A stretch of DNA of 64,000 bases from Pleurodeles waltl (taxonomy: Eukaryota; Chordata; Amphibia; Caudata; Salamandridae), in assembly GCF_031143425.1 (NCBI RefSeq), contig NC_090447.1:29168238-29232237 (forward strand), given 5' to 3'. Below, piece after piece: positions 23,773 through 34,245 of this stretch. Numbering within the stretch: the stretch's first letter is position 1; every line of letters begins with the position of its first letter. The notes under the pieces are model-generated. The model saw nothing but the letters and a program-made list of their open reading frames with translations. It searched no databases and was not told the DNA's origin. Made by a program: the position numbers and the translations under genes.

Positions 23773-26737
23773 TGTAGGAGGCTGGACTGGCTTGTAGTGA
23801 GTACCAAGGGGTACTTACACCTTGCACCAGGCCCAGTTATCCCTTATTAGTGTATAGAGTGTCTAGCAGCTTAGGCTGATAGATAATGGTAGCTTAGCAG
23901 AGCAGCTTAGGCTGAACTAGGAGACGAGGGAAGCTCCTACAGTACCACTAGTGTCATATGCACAATATCATAAGAAAACACAATACACAGATATACTAAA
24001 AATAAAGGTACTTTATTTTTATGACAATATGCCAAAAGTATCTCAGTGAGTACCCTCAGTATGAGGATAGCAAATATACACAAGATATATGTACACAATA
24101 CCAAAATATGCAGTAATAGTATTAGAAAACAGTGCAAACAATGTATAGTTACAATAGGATGCAATGGAGACACATAGGGATAGGGGCAACACAAACCATA
24201 TACTCCAAAAGTGGAATGCGAACCACGAATGGACCCCAAACCTATGTGACCTTGTAGAGGGTCGCTGGGACTATTAGAAAATAGTAAGGGTTAGAAAAAT
24301 AGCCCACCCCAAGACCCTGAAAAGTGAGTGCAAAGTGCACTAAAGTTCCCCAAAGGACATAGAAGTCGTGATAGGGGGATTCTGCAGGAAAGACACAAAC
24401 CAGCAATGCAACAACAATGGATTTCCAGTCGAGGGTACCTGTGGAACAAGGGGACCAAGTCCAAAAGTCACAAGCAAGTCGGAGATGGGCAGATGCCCAG
24501 GAAATGCCAGCTGTGGGTGCAAAGAAGCTGCTACTGGACAGTAGAAGCTGAAGGTTCTTCAGGAACGACAAGGGCTAGAGACTTCCCCTTTGGAGGATGG
24601 ATCCCCCACGCCGTGGAGAGTCGTGCAGAAGTGTTTTCCTGAAGAAAGACCACCAACAAGCCTTGCTAGCTGCAAATCGTGCGGTTAGGGTTTTTGGATG
24701 CTGCTGTGGCCCAGGAGGGACCAGGATGTCGCCAATTGCGTCTGGGGACAGAGGGGCGTCGATCAAGACAAAGAGCTTTCTCAGAAGCAGGCAGCACCCG
24801 CAGAAGTGCCGGAACAGGCACTACAAAGTAGAGTGAAACGGTGCTCACCCGAAGTTGCACAAAGGAGTCCCACGCCTCCGGAGGACAACTTAGGAGGTCG
24901 TGCAATGCAGGTTAGAGTGCCGTGGACCCAGGCTGGACTGTGCACAAAGGATTTCCGCCAGAAGTGCACGGAGGCCGGAGTAGCTGCAAAAGTCATGGTT
25001 CCCAGCAATGCAGTCTGGCGTGGGGAGGCAAGGACTTACCTCCACCAAACTTGGACTGAAGAGTCACTGGACTGTGGGAGTCACTTGGACAGAGTTGCTG
25101 GATTCAAGGGACCTCGCTCGTCGTGCTGAGAGGAGACCCAGGGTACCGGTGAGGCAGTTCTTTGGTGCCTGCGGTTGCAGGGGGACGATTCCGTCGACCC
25201 ACGGGAGATTTATTAGGAGCTTCTAGTGCAGAGAGGAGGCAGACTACCCCCACAGCATGCACCACCAGGAAAGCAGTCGAGAAGGCGGCAGGATCAGCGT
25301 TACAGAGTTGCAGTAGTCGTCTTTGCTACTTTGTTGCAGTTTTGCAGGCTTTCAGCGCGGTCAGCAGTCGATTCCTTGGCAGAAGGTGAAGAGAGAGATG
25401 CAGAGGAACTCGGATGAGCTCTTGCATTCGTTATCTAAGGAATCCCCAAAGACAGAGACCCTAAATAGCCAGAAAAGAGGGTTTGGCTACCTAGGAGAGA
25501 GGATAGGCTAGCAACACCTGAAGGAGCCTATCAGAAGGAGTCTCTGACGTCACCTGCTGGCACTGGCCACTCAGAGCAGTCCAGTGTGCCAGCAGCACCT
25601 CTGTTTCCAAGATGGCAGAGGTCTGGAGCACACTGGAGGAGCTCTGGGCACCTCACAGGGGAGGTACAGGTCAGGGGAGTGGTCACTCCCCTTTCCTTTG
25701 TCCAGTTTCGCGCCAGAGCAGGGCTAAGGGGTCCCTGAACCAGTGTAGACTGGCTTATGCAGAAATGGGCACCATGTGTGCCCATGAAAGCATTTCCAGA
25801 GGCTGGGGGAGGCTACTCCTCCCCTGCCTTCACACCATTTTCCAATGGAAGTCCTTTGTTCTGCCATCCGTGGCCAGGCCTGGCTGGACCCCAGGAGGGC
25901 AGAAGCCTGTCTGATGGGTTGGCAGCAGCAGCAGCTGCAGTGAAACCCCGGGAAAGGCAGTTTGGCAGTACCAGGGTCTGTGCTACAGACCACTGGGATC
26001 ATGGGATTGTGCCAACTATGCCAGGATGGCATAGAGGGGGCAATTCCATGATCATAGACATGTTACATGGCCATATTTGGAGTTACCATTGTGAAGCTAC
26101 ATATAGGTAGTGACCTATATGTAGTGCACGCGTGTAATGGTGTCCCCGCACTCACAAAGTCCGGGGAATTGGCCCTGAACAATGTGGGGGCACCTTGGCT
26201 AGTACCAGGGTGCCCTCACACTAAGTAACTTTGCACCTAACCTTTACCAGGTAAAGGTTAGACATATAGGTGACTTATAAGTTACTTAAGTGCAGTGTAA
26301 AATGGCTGTGAAACAACGTGGACGTTATTTCACTCAGGCTACAGTGGCAGGCCTGTGTAAGAATTGTCAGAGCTCCCTATGGGTGGCAAAAGAAATGCTA
26401 CAGCCCATAGGGATCTCCTGGAACCCCAATACCCTGGGTACCTCAGTACCATATACTAGGGAATTATAAGGGTGTTCCAGTAAGCCAATATAAATTGGTA
26501 AAATTGGTCACTAGCCTGTTAGTGACAATTTGAATGAAATGAGAGAGCATAACCACTGAGGTTCTGATTAGCAGAGCCTCAGTGAGACAGTTAGTCACAA
26601 CACAGGTAACACATTCAGGCACACTTATGAGCACTGGGGCCCTGGCTGGCAGGGTCCCAGTGACACATACAACTAAAACAACATATATACAGTGAAATAT
26701 GGGGGTAACATGCCAGGCAAGATGGTACTTTCCTACA
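23773..26737 (-). mobile_element. Complete 5' LTR of the minus Ty3/gypsy element (2965 bp)
   Basis: Read on minus it begins TGTAGGAAAG and ends CCAGCCTCCTACA, so the ends are TGTAGGA...TCCTACA, a 7-bp inverted repeat. At almost 3 kb it is long for a Ty3/gypsy LTR. An AATAAA-type polyadenylation word lies near 24001-24012 (minus AAATAAAGTACC), close to the LTR 3' end, as expected for the R region. Open frames up to 143 codons occur on both strands but show no domain. Confidence 0.88.
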
Positions 26738-28015
26738 CTTTTCTTCTCTCACTTCTTTGCTAAGTGCTGAAAAGTACCTCTAAAACTTTCAAAAAGTTCT
26801 TTAAAAGTTTTAAACGTTTTTTTCTGATCTTTAAAAAGTTCTGAAACTTTTTCTTTCTTTATCTGTCCCTTAAACTCTTGTCTATCATGTCTGGTACAGG
26901 CCAAACTCTTGATCTGGCCAGCATAGCTTATGACAACCTTAGCTGGAAAGAAGCAAGGAGTCTCTGCATAGATAGAGGTTTAGGGGTAGGGAAGAATCCC
27001 TCAAGACAACTGTTGGTTAATATGCTCATTGAACAAGATAAGACCTTAGTTGGCACTTCTGGTGAGAAATTAGCTGATGGTCCCCACTTTGATTCTGGGG
27101 CACCCCCAGTGAAAGATTTGGAAGGGAACCTTCCCAACCTGCCCCTTAGCAGGCCACCTAGCATGGCTGGTACTTATGTGAGTTCCCATCACAGTAGGAG
27201 TGTTACTTCTGTAGGCCAGAATGTTAGAGTGCCATCTGTTAGGGACAGGTCTCCCACTGTTCATTCACACCATTCTTCTGTGTCAAGGCATGCCCAATCC
27301 ACCCTCCCTGAAGACAGAATGTTAGAAAGGGAACTCTATAGATTGAGGGTGGAAGAGTCCAGGCTGAAGCTTAAACAGCAACAGCTGGCTCTCGACAGGG
27401 AATCTTTAGACTTAGAAAAAGAAAGACAGAGGTTGGGGTTAGGACCCCATGGTGGCAGCAGCAGTATTCCAAATAGTCATCCTGCAAAAGAGCATGATTC
27501 TAGGAATCTGCATAAGATAGTTTCCCCTTACAAGGAGGGGGATGACATTAACAAGTGGTTTGCTGCACTTGAGAGGGCCTGTGTTGTACAGGAGGTCCCT
27601 CAAAGGCAGTGGGCTGCTATCCTATGGCTATCTTTCAGTGGAAAGGGTAGGGATAGGCTCCTTACTGTTAAAGAAAGTGATGCCAATCATTTTGCAGTTC
27701 TTAAGAATGCACTCCTAGATGGTTATGGCTTAACCACTGAACAGTACAGGATCAAGTTCAGAGAAACCAAAAAGGAGTCTTCACAAGACTGGGTAGACTT
27801 TGTTGACCATTCAGTGAAGGCCTTGGAGGGGTGGTTACATGGCAGTAAAGTTTCTGACTATGACAGCCTGTATAACATAATTCTGAGAGAGCATATTCTT
27901 AATAATTGTATGTCTGATTTGTTGCACCAGTATCTAGTGGACTCAGATCTGACCTCTCCCCAAGAATTGGGAAAGAAGGCAGACAAATGGGTCAGAACAA
28001 GAGTGAATAGAAAAG
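26738..28015 (+). pseudogene. Leader and 3'-truncated gag of the plus Ty3/gypsy element
   Basis: About 150 bp of leader are followed by a gag frame whose ATG at 26887 (MSGTGQTLDL) aligns with the start of the minus-strand gag; an in-frame ATG at 26878 also exists. The frame carries the same S/H-rich N-terminus, coiled-coil (about residues 140-185) and capsid-like region ending at KADKWVRTRVNRK. There the element stops and array sequence takes over, adding three codons (ECP) before a chance stop. Zinc knuckle, protease and pol are absent. It differs from the minus gag at many positions in the first 130 residues but is nearly identical in the capsid-like part, which suggests selection on the capsid or recombination between copies. 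Confidence 0.85.
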
Positions 28016-29815
28016 AGTGCCCCTGAGTGTCTCTGATCTGGTGCTCTGCTGTGATCATAAAGAGTGTCCACACAGTGCCTCAGATGTGACGCTCCGGTGT
28101 GATGATAAAGAGTGAACTTATGGTACTTCACATGTGGCGCACTGATGTGACTATAAAGAGTGTCCTTGTGATACTTCACATGTAGTGCTCTGGTGTGATC
28201 ATAAAGCGTGCCCTTGGGTGTTGCAGGCACAATGCTCTTGTGTGATCATAAAGAGTGCCCCTGTGGTGCCTCAGACGTGGTGCTGTAGTGTTATCAATAA
28301 GAGTGCTCTGGTGGTGCCTTAGGCGTGGAGCTTTGCTGTGATCAGAAAGAGTGCCCCCACGGGGCCTCAGAGGTGGTGCTATGCTGTGGTCATAAGGAGT
28401 GTCCTTGTGGTGCCTCAGACATGATACTCTGGTGTGATCATAAATAGTACCTCTGTGGTGCCTTAGGCGTGATGCTCTAGTGTGATCATAAAGAGTGCCC
28501 CTGAGTGTCTCTGATCTGATGCTCTGCTGTGATCATAAAGAGTGTCCACACAGTGCCTCAAATGTGATGCTCTGGTGTGATCATAAAGCATGCCCCTGGG
28601 TGTCGCAGGCATGATGCTCTGGTATGATCATAAACAGTCCCCTTATGGTGCTGCAGAAGTGATGCTCTAGAGTGATCATAAAGAGTGCTCTTGTGGTGCC
28701 TCAGACGTGGTGCTCTGGTGTGATTATAGAGTGTCCTTGTGGTACTTCACACTTGGTGCGCTGATATGACCATAAAGAGTGCTCTTGTGGTGCCTCAAAC
28801 GTGGTGCTCTGGTGTGATTATAGAGTGTCCTTGTGGTACTTCACACTTGGTGCTCTGATATGACCATAAAGAGTGCTCTTGTGGTGCCTCAGACGTGGTG
28901 CTCTGGTGTGATTATAGTGTCCTTGTGGTACTTCACACTTGGTGCTCTGATACGACCATAAAGAGTGTCCTTGTGGTGCCTCAGGTGTGATGCTCTGGTG
29001 TGATCATGAAGAGTGCACCTGAGTGTCTCTGACATGCTGCCCTGCTGTGATCCTAAAGAATATACCCACAGTGCCTCAGACGTGATGGTCTGGTGTGATC
29101 ATAAAGAGTGCCCTAATGGTACCTCGGACATGATGCTCAGATGTGACCATAAAGAGTGCGGTTGTGGTGCCTCAGACGTGATGTTCTGCTCCGATCATAA
29201 AGAGTGCCCTTGGGTGTCTCTCCCTTGCTGGTCTGCTAGGTCATAAACAGTGCCCTTGTGGTACTTCACACGTGGTGCTCTGGTGTGATCATAAAGAATG
29301 TCCATGTGGTACTTGACACGTGTTGCCCTGGTGTGATCATAAAGACTGCTCCATGGGGGCCTCAGACGTGATGTTCTGCTGTGATCATAAAAAGTGCCCC
29401 TGGGCATCTCTCCCCTGGTGCTCTGCTGTGATCATAAAGTGTACCGTTGCGGTGCTCTGGTGTGATCATAAGGAGTCCCCTTGTGGTGCCTCAGACCTGG
29501 TCTCCCCTCTGATTGTTAAGGGCGCCACTCAGTTCTGTGCCCTGGCACTCTGGTGTGTTCATAAAGAGTGTCCCCGGATGCCCAAGACCTGGTCCTCCGG
29601 TGTGAACATGAAGAGTGCCCCGAGTGTTCTGACCTGGTGCTCTGCTGTGGTCACAAACAGTGCCCCTGAGTGTGCTGACCTGGTGCTCTGGTGTGGTCAC
29701 AAACAGTGCCCTTGGGGTGCCTCAGACCTGGTGCTCTGGTGTGGTCACAAACAGTGTCCTTGTGGTGCCTCAGACCTGGTGCTCTGGGTGTCTCTGCCCT
29801 GGTTTCTATGGACAT
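28012..29815 (+). repeat. 48-bp minisatellite, right part of the split array (about 36 copies)
   Basis: Same unit, orientation and phase as the array at 15590-16240. Subgroups of neighbouring copies share variants: units with TTATAGAGTGTCCTTGTGGT alternating with GACCATAAAGAGTGCTCT between about 28680 and 28960, and units with GGTCACAAACAGTG between about 29640 and 29760. This shows local higher-order expansion. Open frames up to 165 codons are translations of the repeat. Confidence 0.92.
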
Positions 29816-31037
29816 GATCTTGAGGACATGCTGACATCTCATGGCCTTTCTCTGCTCCAATGTCCTCACTTGCACCAGGTGCACACAAAGCACACACAAA
29901 CCAGGCGCCTCTTACTTATTTCCAGAAGAGTGAGTATCAGGGGGAGCACACTGCTCCCCTTGATACTCACTCATTACCCTGTCTGTTCTCCGCAGCTTGC
30001 ACCTTTCACTCTCAGCCTACGCCTGCCTTGTTCCTAGGTGGGTGTGCCCAGGCGGGACAGTCCCACTACTTGCACCCCCTCCTCTGGCCTCCTCTTCCAC
30101 ACAAGCTGGAGCTGCACTTTCACCCCTTCCTAGTGACTACACACCAGAGCAAGAGACACACAATAGTTATGAGTATGGAAAGTAGCATTACAGGAGTATT
30201 TTTACCTACTCTTACATGTCTGTGATTCTGAAAAAAATATGCAACTCCCTATTAGTAAAACTTTCGAAGAGGGCACAATGTTTTATGTTTTTATTAACAC
30301 TGTTCTGGGGAGTCCTGCCCTGATAAGCTTGAAGAATTTTCAAACAGATTGTTTTAAATACTGTTTCATTTATTTTAATGTGAGTGATGTGTGAGTCTAT
30401 TACAGACATTTGCAGAGAAATGTTGTGTTTATGCTTCATGAAACATCCATAAAAAGGTTTCTTTTAGATCAAAACAGGACCTCACATATGATAAATGGGA
30501 GAGTGTCACAGAGATCATTTGTAGTAGCAGACACCACTATCCCTGAACATAGATGCAAACACAGTTAGACTTTGGACGAGTGTGTCTGTGCACTGTCAGT
30601 GACCTGGCCAAAGAGGGCATGAAAGCGCTGAAACTGGATCATACTTTCAAAGCTGTTTGGAACAGGGGCCCCCAAAGTGTGTTTGACCCAGGACCCCCCA
30701 GATCCTTAAGATGTCCCTGATATTCCCATCCTAAATGCTTTAAAGGCCAATTCAGAAAGGTATCTAAGAGTATGTTTAAGGACCCTGCAGGAGCACTAAT
30801 TCACATTCTGCAAAGTGCCTATGTGAACAGGACCCTTTTTCTCCTGTTTCCATGTTTTGGTGCTTTTTCCACAAGGCAGTGAGTTGGGGTCACACAAATG
30901 AATCTGTTGTGTAACTGTATCCTGGCTGCCCTTGGGGCAGCATGTCCTGGGATGTCCGGGGAAGGGGTGTGCCCTACAGCTTTGTGGTAAGTCTGCCCTC
31001 CCGTGCCAAATCTGCAGGGAGTTTCTAGCGGAACACA
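29816..31037. other. No recognisable gene
   Basis: Near 29925-29975 a near-palindrome (GAGTGAGTATCAGGGGGAGC / GCTCCCCTTGATACTCACTC) forms an inverted repeat with a short loop. Otherwise I see no motif, RNA gene or clear element. Confidence 0.4.
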
Positions 31038-31186
31038 GGGGCATATTTACAAGAAAGTGGCACATCAGCACTGATGCACCACTTGTCTTACGCCCCCCTA
31101 CGCCTCCCTAACAGAACCATGGGTGCACCGTAGTTACAATACAGCACACCATGGCACACATTATCACAACAGAGTCAAAATATTTG

Positions 31187-31191
31187 CCGCT
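31187..31191. repeat. Target-site duplication CCGCT (left; right copy 37407-37411)
   Basis: CCGCT occurs immediately before the LTR start TGTAACC and again immediately after the 3' LTR end ACCACA. Five-base duplications are normal for Ty3/gypsy integration. The perfect match supports a simple, undisturbed insertion. Confidence 0.95.
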
Positions 31192-32162
31192 TGTAACCGG
31201 ACGTCTCCAGACGCCAGTCTTCAGGAAGGCACAGAAACTGACGAAGGATTCCCCGGGGGCACCCGAGGAGCTCTGGACGTCATGACGTCAAGCGTCATGT
31301 ACGCCAGAGTGAATATTGAAAAGAAGGAAGCCGCCGTAGACCCGGAGATCGCAAAGGATCGAAACGCACAAAGAACAACAAGAGAGCAGAACGAACGACC
31401 AAACGAAGCGAGTCCCCGGGAAGCAGACGAGCACCGCGAAAGAGGAGCGATACCCAGGGCGCCTCCCGTCCCTGAGCCGGTGAAGTCGGGAGACCGTCAG
31501 GAAGCCGGCCAGGTCCCTGGAAGGGCGTTGCCTACCGAGGTACGGTCGTACCGAAAGGGGGAGGGGGACACTGGGTGGTTACGGGGTTTACGGGGACTAT
31601 GGAGACTACGGGGAACTGAGGGGAGAGGGCTGAGGTCTTATAGGGAGGGGGAGGTGGTGTAAAAAGAGAAACCAGGATACCCTCTAACCTCACGGGGACC
31701 CGACCATAAAAAGCTGCTAATAAATCAACAAGGGAGCTACACGAACGCACTGGGACAGGGAGAAGGACGTGAAGAAAAGTAACCCTCACCTCCCTGCACT
31801 CCTGTATCTATCCCCACCTCCCTACTAAACCTAAATAGCTCTACCTATTATTTAAACCCCACTTACCTGTTTTTCTTTTCTCCTTTATTTTGGGAACCTG
31901 GGCCGCTGACGCATGGGAGGAGCAGAATCTTCCTAAAGACGAACCAGACCCCACAAGGATCCTTATCCAAACCCTGGAAGAGAAAATAAGGAAACAAGAG
32001 ACTTTATTATTTATCCTTTGAGAGAATAAATCAAACCTGACATTCTAAGAAATAGTTAATTTGTCTTAAGACTGTAAGGGAAATAAATTAATTAACCCCA
32101 TGAGTACGCGTCTGTCGTCTTAATCCAATATCCCTTCGACCCGGGATAAAGAACCCACCACA
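31192..32162 (+). mobile_element. 5' LTR (971 bp)
   Basis: Starts TGTAACCGGACGTC and ends ACCCACCACA. CATAAAAAG (31706-31714) is TATA-like and AATAAA words follow near 31720 and 32023. The LTR is rich in CpG-containing words (GACGTC, CCGGGG), which fits a young insertion that has lost few CpGs. A frame open through the first 470 bp is the same frame into which pol runs in the 3' LTR. Confidence 0.93.
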
Positions 32163-32163
32163 G

Positions 32164-32181
32164 TGGTGTCAGAAGTGGGAT
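32164..32181 (+). promoter_or_regulatory. Primer-binding site, complementary to tRNA-Leu
   Basis: TGGTGTCAGAAGTGGGAT lies one base after the 5' LTR. It is the complement of CCA plus the 3' acceptor/T-arm end of a vertebrate tRNA-Leu (CAA type, ending CCCACTTCTGACA as I recall it), an 18-base match. It would prime minus-strand DNA synthesis. Confidence 0.8.
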
Positions 32182-32211
32182 ATTGGACCAGGCGACAGGC
32201 AGTTCAAGACC

Positions 32212-34245
32212 ATGGAGGATAAACCCACAATCTCAGATATGATGCAGCAGTTGGCCGAGGGACAGAGGCATCTACAAATAGTATGGGAAGAACAACAGAA
32301 GGAGGCTAAAGTAGAAAGGGAGGCCCTGCGAAGCGCGCTCAAAAGTCAGGCCACTATCATGGCCAACAATCAATTGGTTCATGAAACTGCCATCAAAAAT
32401 CTCACGGATACCATTGCTGCCACCCGGGTACATCCGAATGTGCCTAGTTCGGTCCTACAGCGTTACCAGGAAGGCGAAGATCCTGATGCTTTTTTCACCA
32501 ATTTTGAGCGAGTTGCCACTTCCGCTACTTGGCCCCAAGAGCGATGGGGTCAATATATAGCACCATTATTAACAGAAACCCTCCAAGCGGCTTATCAAGC
32601 GGTGAACCCAGGGCGAATAACTCCATACCAGGACATTAAGAAGAGCATTCTGGAACGGGTGGGTTTCGATTCAGAACACTACCGAGTCCGGTTCAGAAAG
32701 GCTAAGTGGGGACCCTCCGAGAATCCCCGAGCCCTATACTTCCGGATCAAGGATTTAGGTCTCAAATGGTTAGGCCCCATTGGGACTAATCGGGAAGACA
32801 TCATCGAGATCGTCCTCTTGGAACAGTATCTAGACGCCCTACCCCCCAACACACGTCACTGGATTAAACAACACCCAAACCCAGACACTAACACCACCAT
32901 CGAGTTAGTATGTGCCTTTCACCGCTCCCTCGAGTTTAAGGTCCCCCCCCTTCAGTCAACCCCTAGTCCGGTTCGACCGAGTCCCCTTTCATCCTCATCG
33001 GCAGGACGAAGAACCAACGAGGATACTGGAAAAACACGAGGGTTTGAAAAGCCATATGTTCAACAGCCACAGTGTTTTAGTTGTGGTGAATGGGGACATA
33101 TAGCCTGGGTTTGTCCCCTAAAAACCGAAAAACCCGAACCAATGGAAATAGGAATTACTAAGGGACGAGTCTTTTATACCGGGGGAAAAGAAACCCTATA
33201 TAAGAAGAGACTGGTTATCAATGGAAGACCCACCCTGGCCCTCATTGATTCAGGATGCAGTCAGTCCGTAATCCGAGCTGATCTACTCGTTAACCCTACC
33301 TTTACTGCCGGACTTACTGTATCCATCTGTTGTATTCACGGAGAAACCAAGGAATATCCTCTAACCTGGGCAACCCTGTCATGGGAAGGAAAAGAAAATC
33401 CCATAAGGATGGGGGTAGTGGAACGACTAGTGGAAGAAGCTATTATAGGAACGGATTTTACAAAATTTCCGGAGCTTCTAGATAGTACCAGACATTCTGA
33501 AGAAATGAATACATGGTGGAAAAGTGCTCCCTTCTCTAACATACCGATACCGACCCCGTTAGACCGGTACAAACCCTCTCGGAGTGAAAAAAGAGCAACC
33601 AGAAAAGCCTACACACAAGAAACCTCGAGCCCAGAGAGGGTAATTACACCCGTTCTTACCCTTACTAACCTGCCCCCCTTCCGGAGCTGCCAAAGAGAAG
33701 ATCCAAGTTTGGTTCATGCCTGGAAAAGTGCACGACCCCGGGCCCTCCAAGATAAAGGTCCATCGTTCACAATAGTTAAAAATCTATTATATCGAGTCAC
33801 TAGCACTGGCCGAGAAGAAAAGAAGCAATTGATAGTCCCCGAACCCTACAGACAACAAGTTCTACACCTAGCCCACAGTCAGCCAGGGGGTGGCCACTAT
33901 GGGAGAGAAAAAACGGAGGAGTATCTGTTGAGGAGGTTCTATTGGCCGGGTGTCTTTTCTCAGATTAGGAAATTCTGTCAGCAGTGTCCTAAATGCCAAA
34001 TGATTGATCCTGGTACGAGGAGAAGAGCCCCTTTACAACCCCTCCCTATCATAGATATTCCCTTCTCACGAATAGGAATGGACATTGTTGGTCCGCTCCT
34101 ACCCTCTTCCCGGGAATACCGTTACATATTAGTGTTGGTGGATTACGCCACAAGGTACCCCGAGGCCCTCCCCCTTAGTAGTATTAACACCAAGAGCGTC
34201 GCCCACGCCATGATAGGCTTCTTCTCCCGAATCGGTTTTCCCTGA
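32212..34245 (+). pseudogene. Gag - protease - integrase (N-terminal part) of the 31-37 kb Ty3/gypsy element
   Basis: 677 codons from ATG 32212 (MEDKPTISDM) to a TGA at 34243-34245. Residues 1-60 include a charged helix, followed by a capsid-like region to about 245. A zinc knuckle sits at residue 288: CFSCGEWGHIAWVC, the standard C-x2-C-x4-H-x4-C. The protease motif is LIDSG at about residue 346, with serine in place of the threonine of the other family. The integrase zinc domain follows (histidines about 552 and 561, cysteines about 589 and 592) and the first catalytic aspartate is at about 624 (MDIVGP). The TGA falls between the first and second aspartates. The downstream frame is the same. 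A TGA can arise from a CGA by one CpG transition, so decay is likely. Confidence 0.9.

Larger units (their letters stand above)
17859..26737 (-). mobile_element. Ty3/gypsy element with Gmr1-type domain order, nearly full length (minus)
   Basis: In minus-strand order: a complete 2.97-kb 5' LTR (26737 to 23773), a tRNA-Leu-like primer site, a 0.27-kb leader, gag-PR-IN-RT-RH (23500 to 18503), a G-rich polypurine tract, and the first 614 bp of the 3' LTR (18472 to 17859). The element is intact apart from one in-frame stop and the lost 3' LTR remainder. By eye the shared part of the two LTRs differs at roughly a dozen sites in 614 bp, so it is a fairly recent insertion. Its 5' LTR abuts the leader of a plus-strand relative, which marks that leader as the target site. 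Confidence 0.85.
16241..28015 (+). mobile_element. Host Ty3/gypsy element (plus), truncated, split by a minus-strand element
   Basis: Pieces of one plus-strand element frame the minus-strand copy: part of its 5' LTR (16241-17858) on the left, and the end of its leader plus truncated gag (26738-28015) on the right. Its LTR start differs from the LTRs of the minus copy and resembles the solo LTR at 50.2 kb, and its gag differs from the minus gag at many residues, so it is a distinct subfamily member. Its own 3' half (rest of gag, pol, 3' LTR) is missing. The array flanks it in phase, with AAGAG on both sides (16236-16240 and 28013-28017). The nesting model is an inference from orientation, order and junctions. 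Confidence 0.7.

Noticed and set aside
24242..25129. Open frames of 100-143 codons on both strands
   Set aside because: All lie in LTR sequence. The frames are not kept between LTR copies and no domain is visible.
16241..28015. Single element with an inversion (autointegration product)
   Set aside because: Plus and minus gag and LTR starts belong to different subfamilies, so two independent elements fit better than one inverted copy.
29320..29817. 165-codon open frame with repeated cysteines
   Set aside because: It lies wholly in the 48-bp minisatellite. The unit is 16 codons, so frames stay open by construction. There is no domain and no codon bias.
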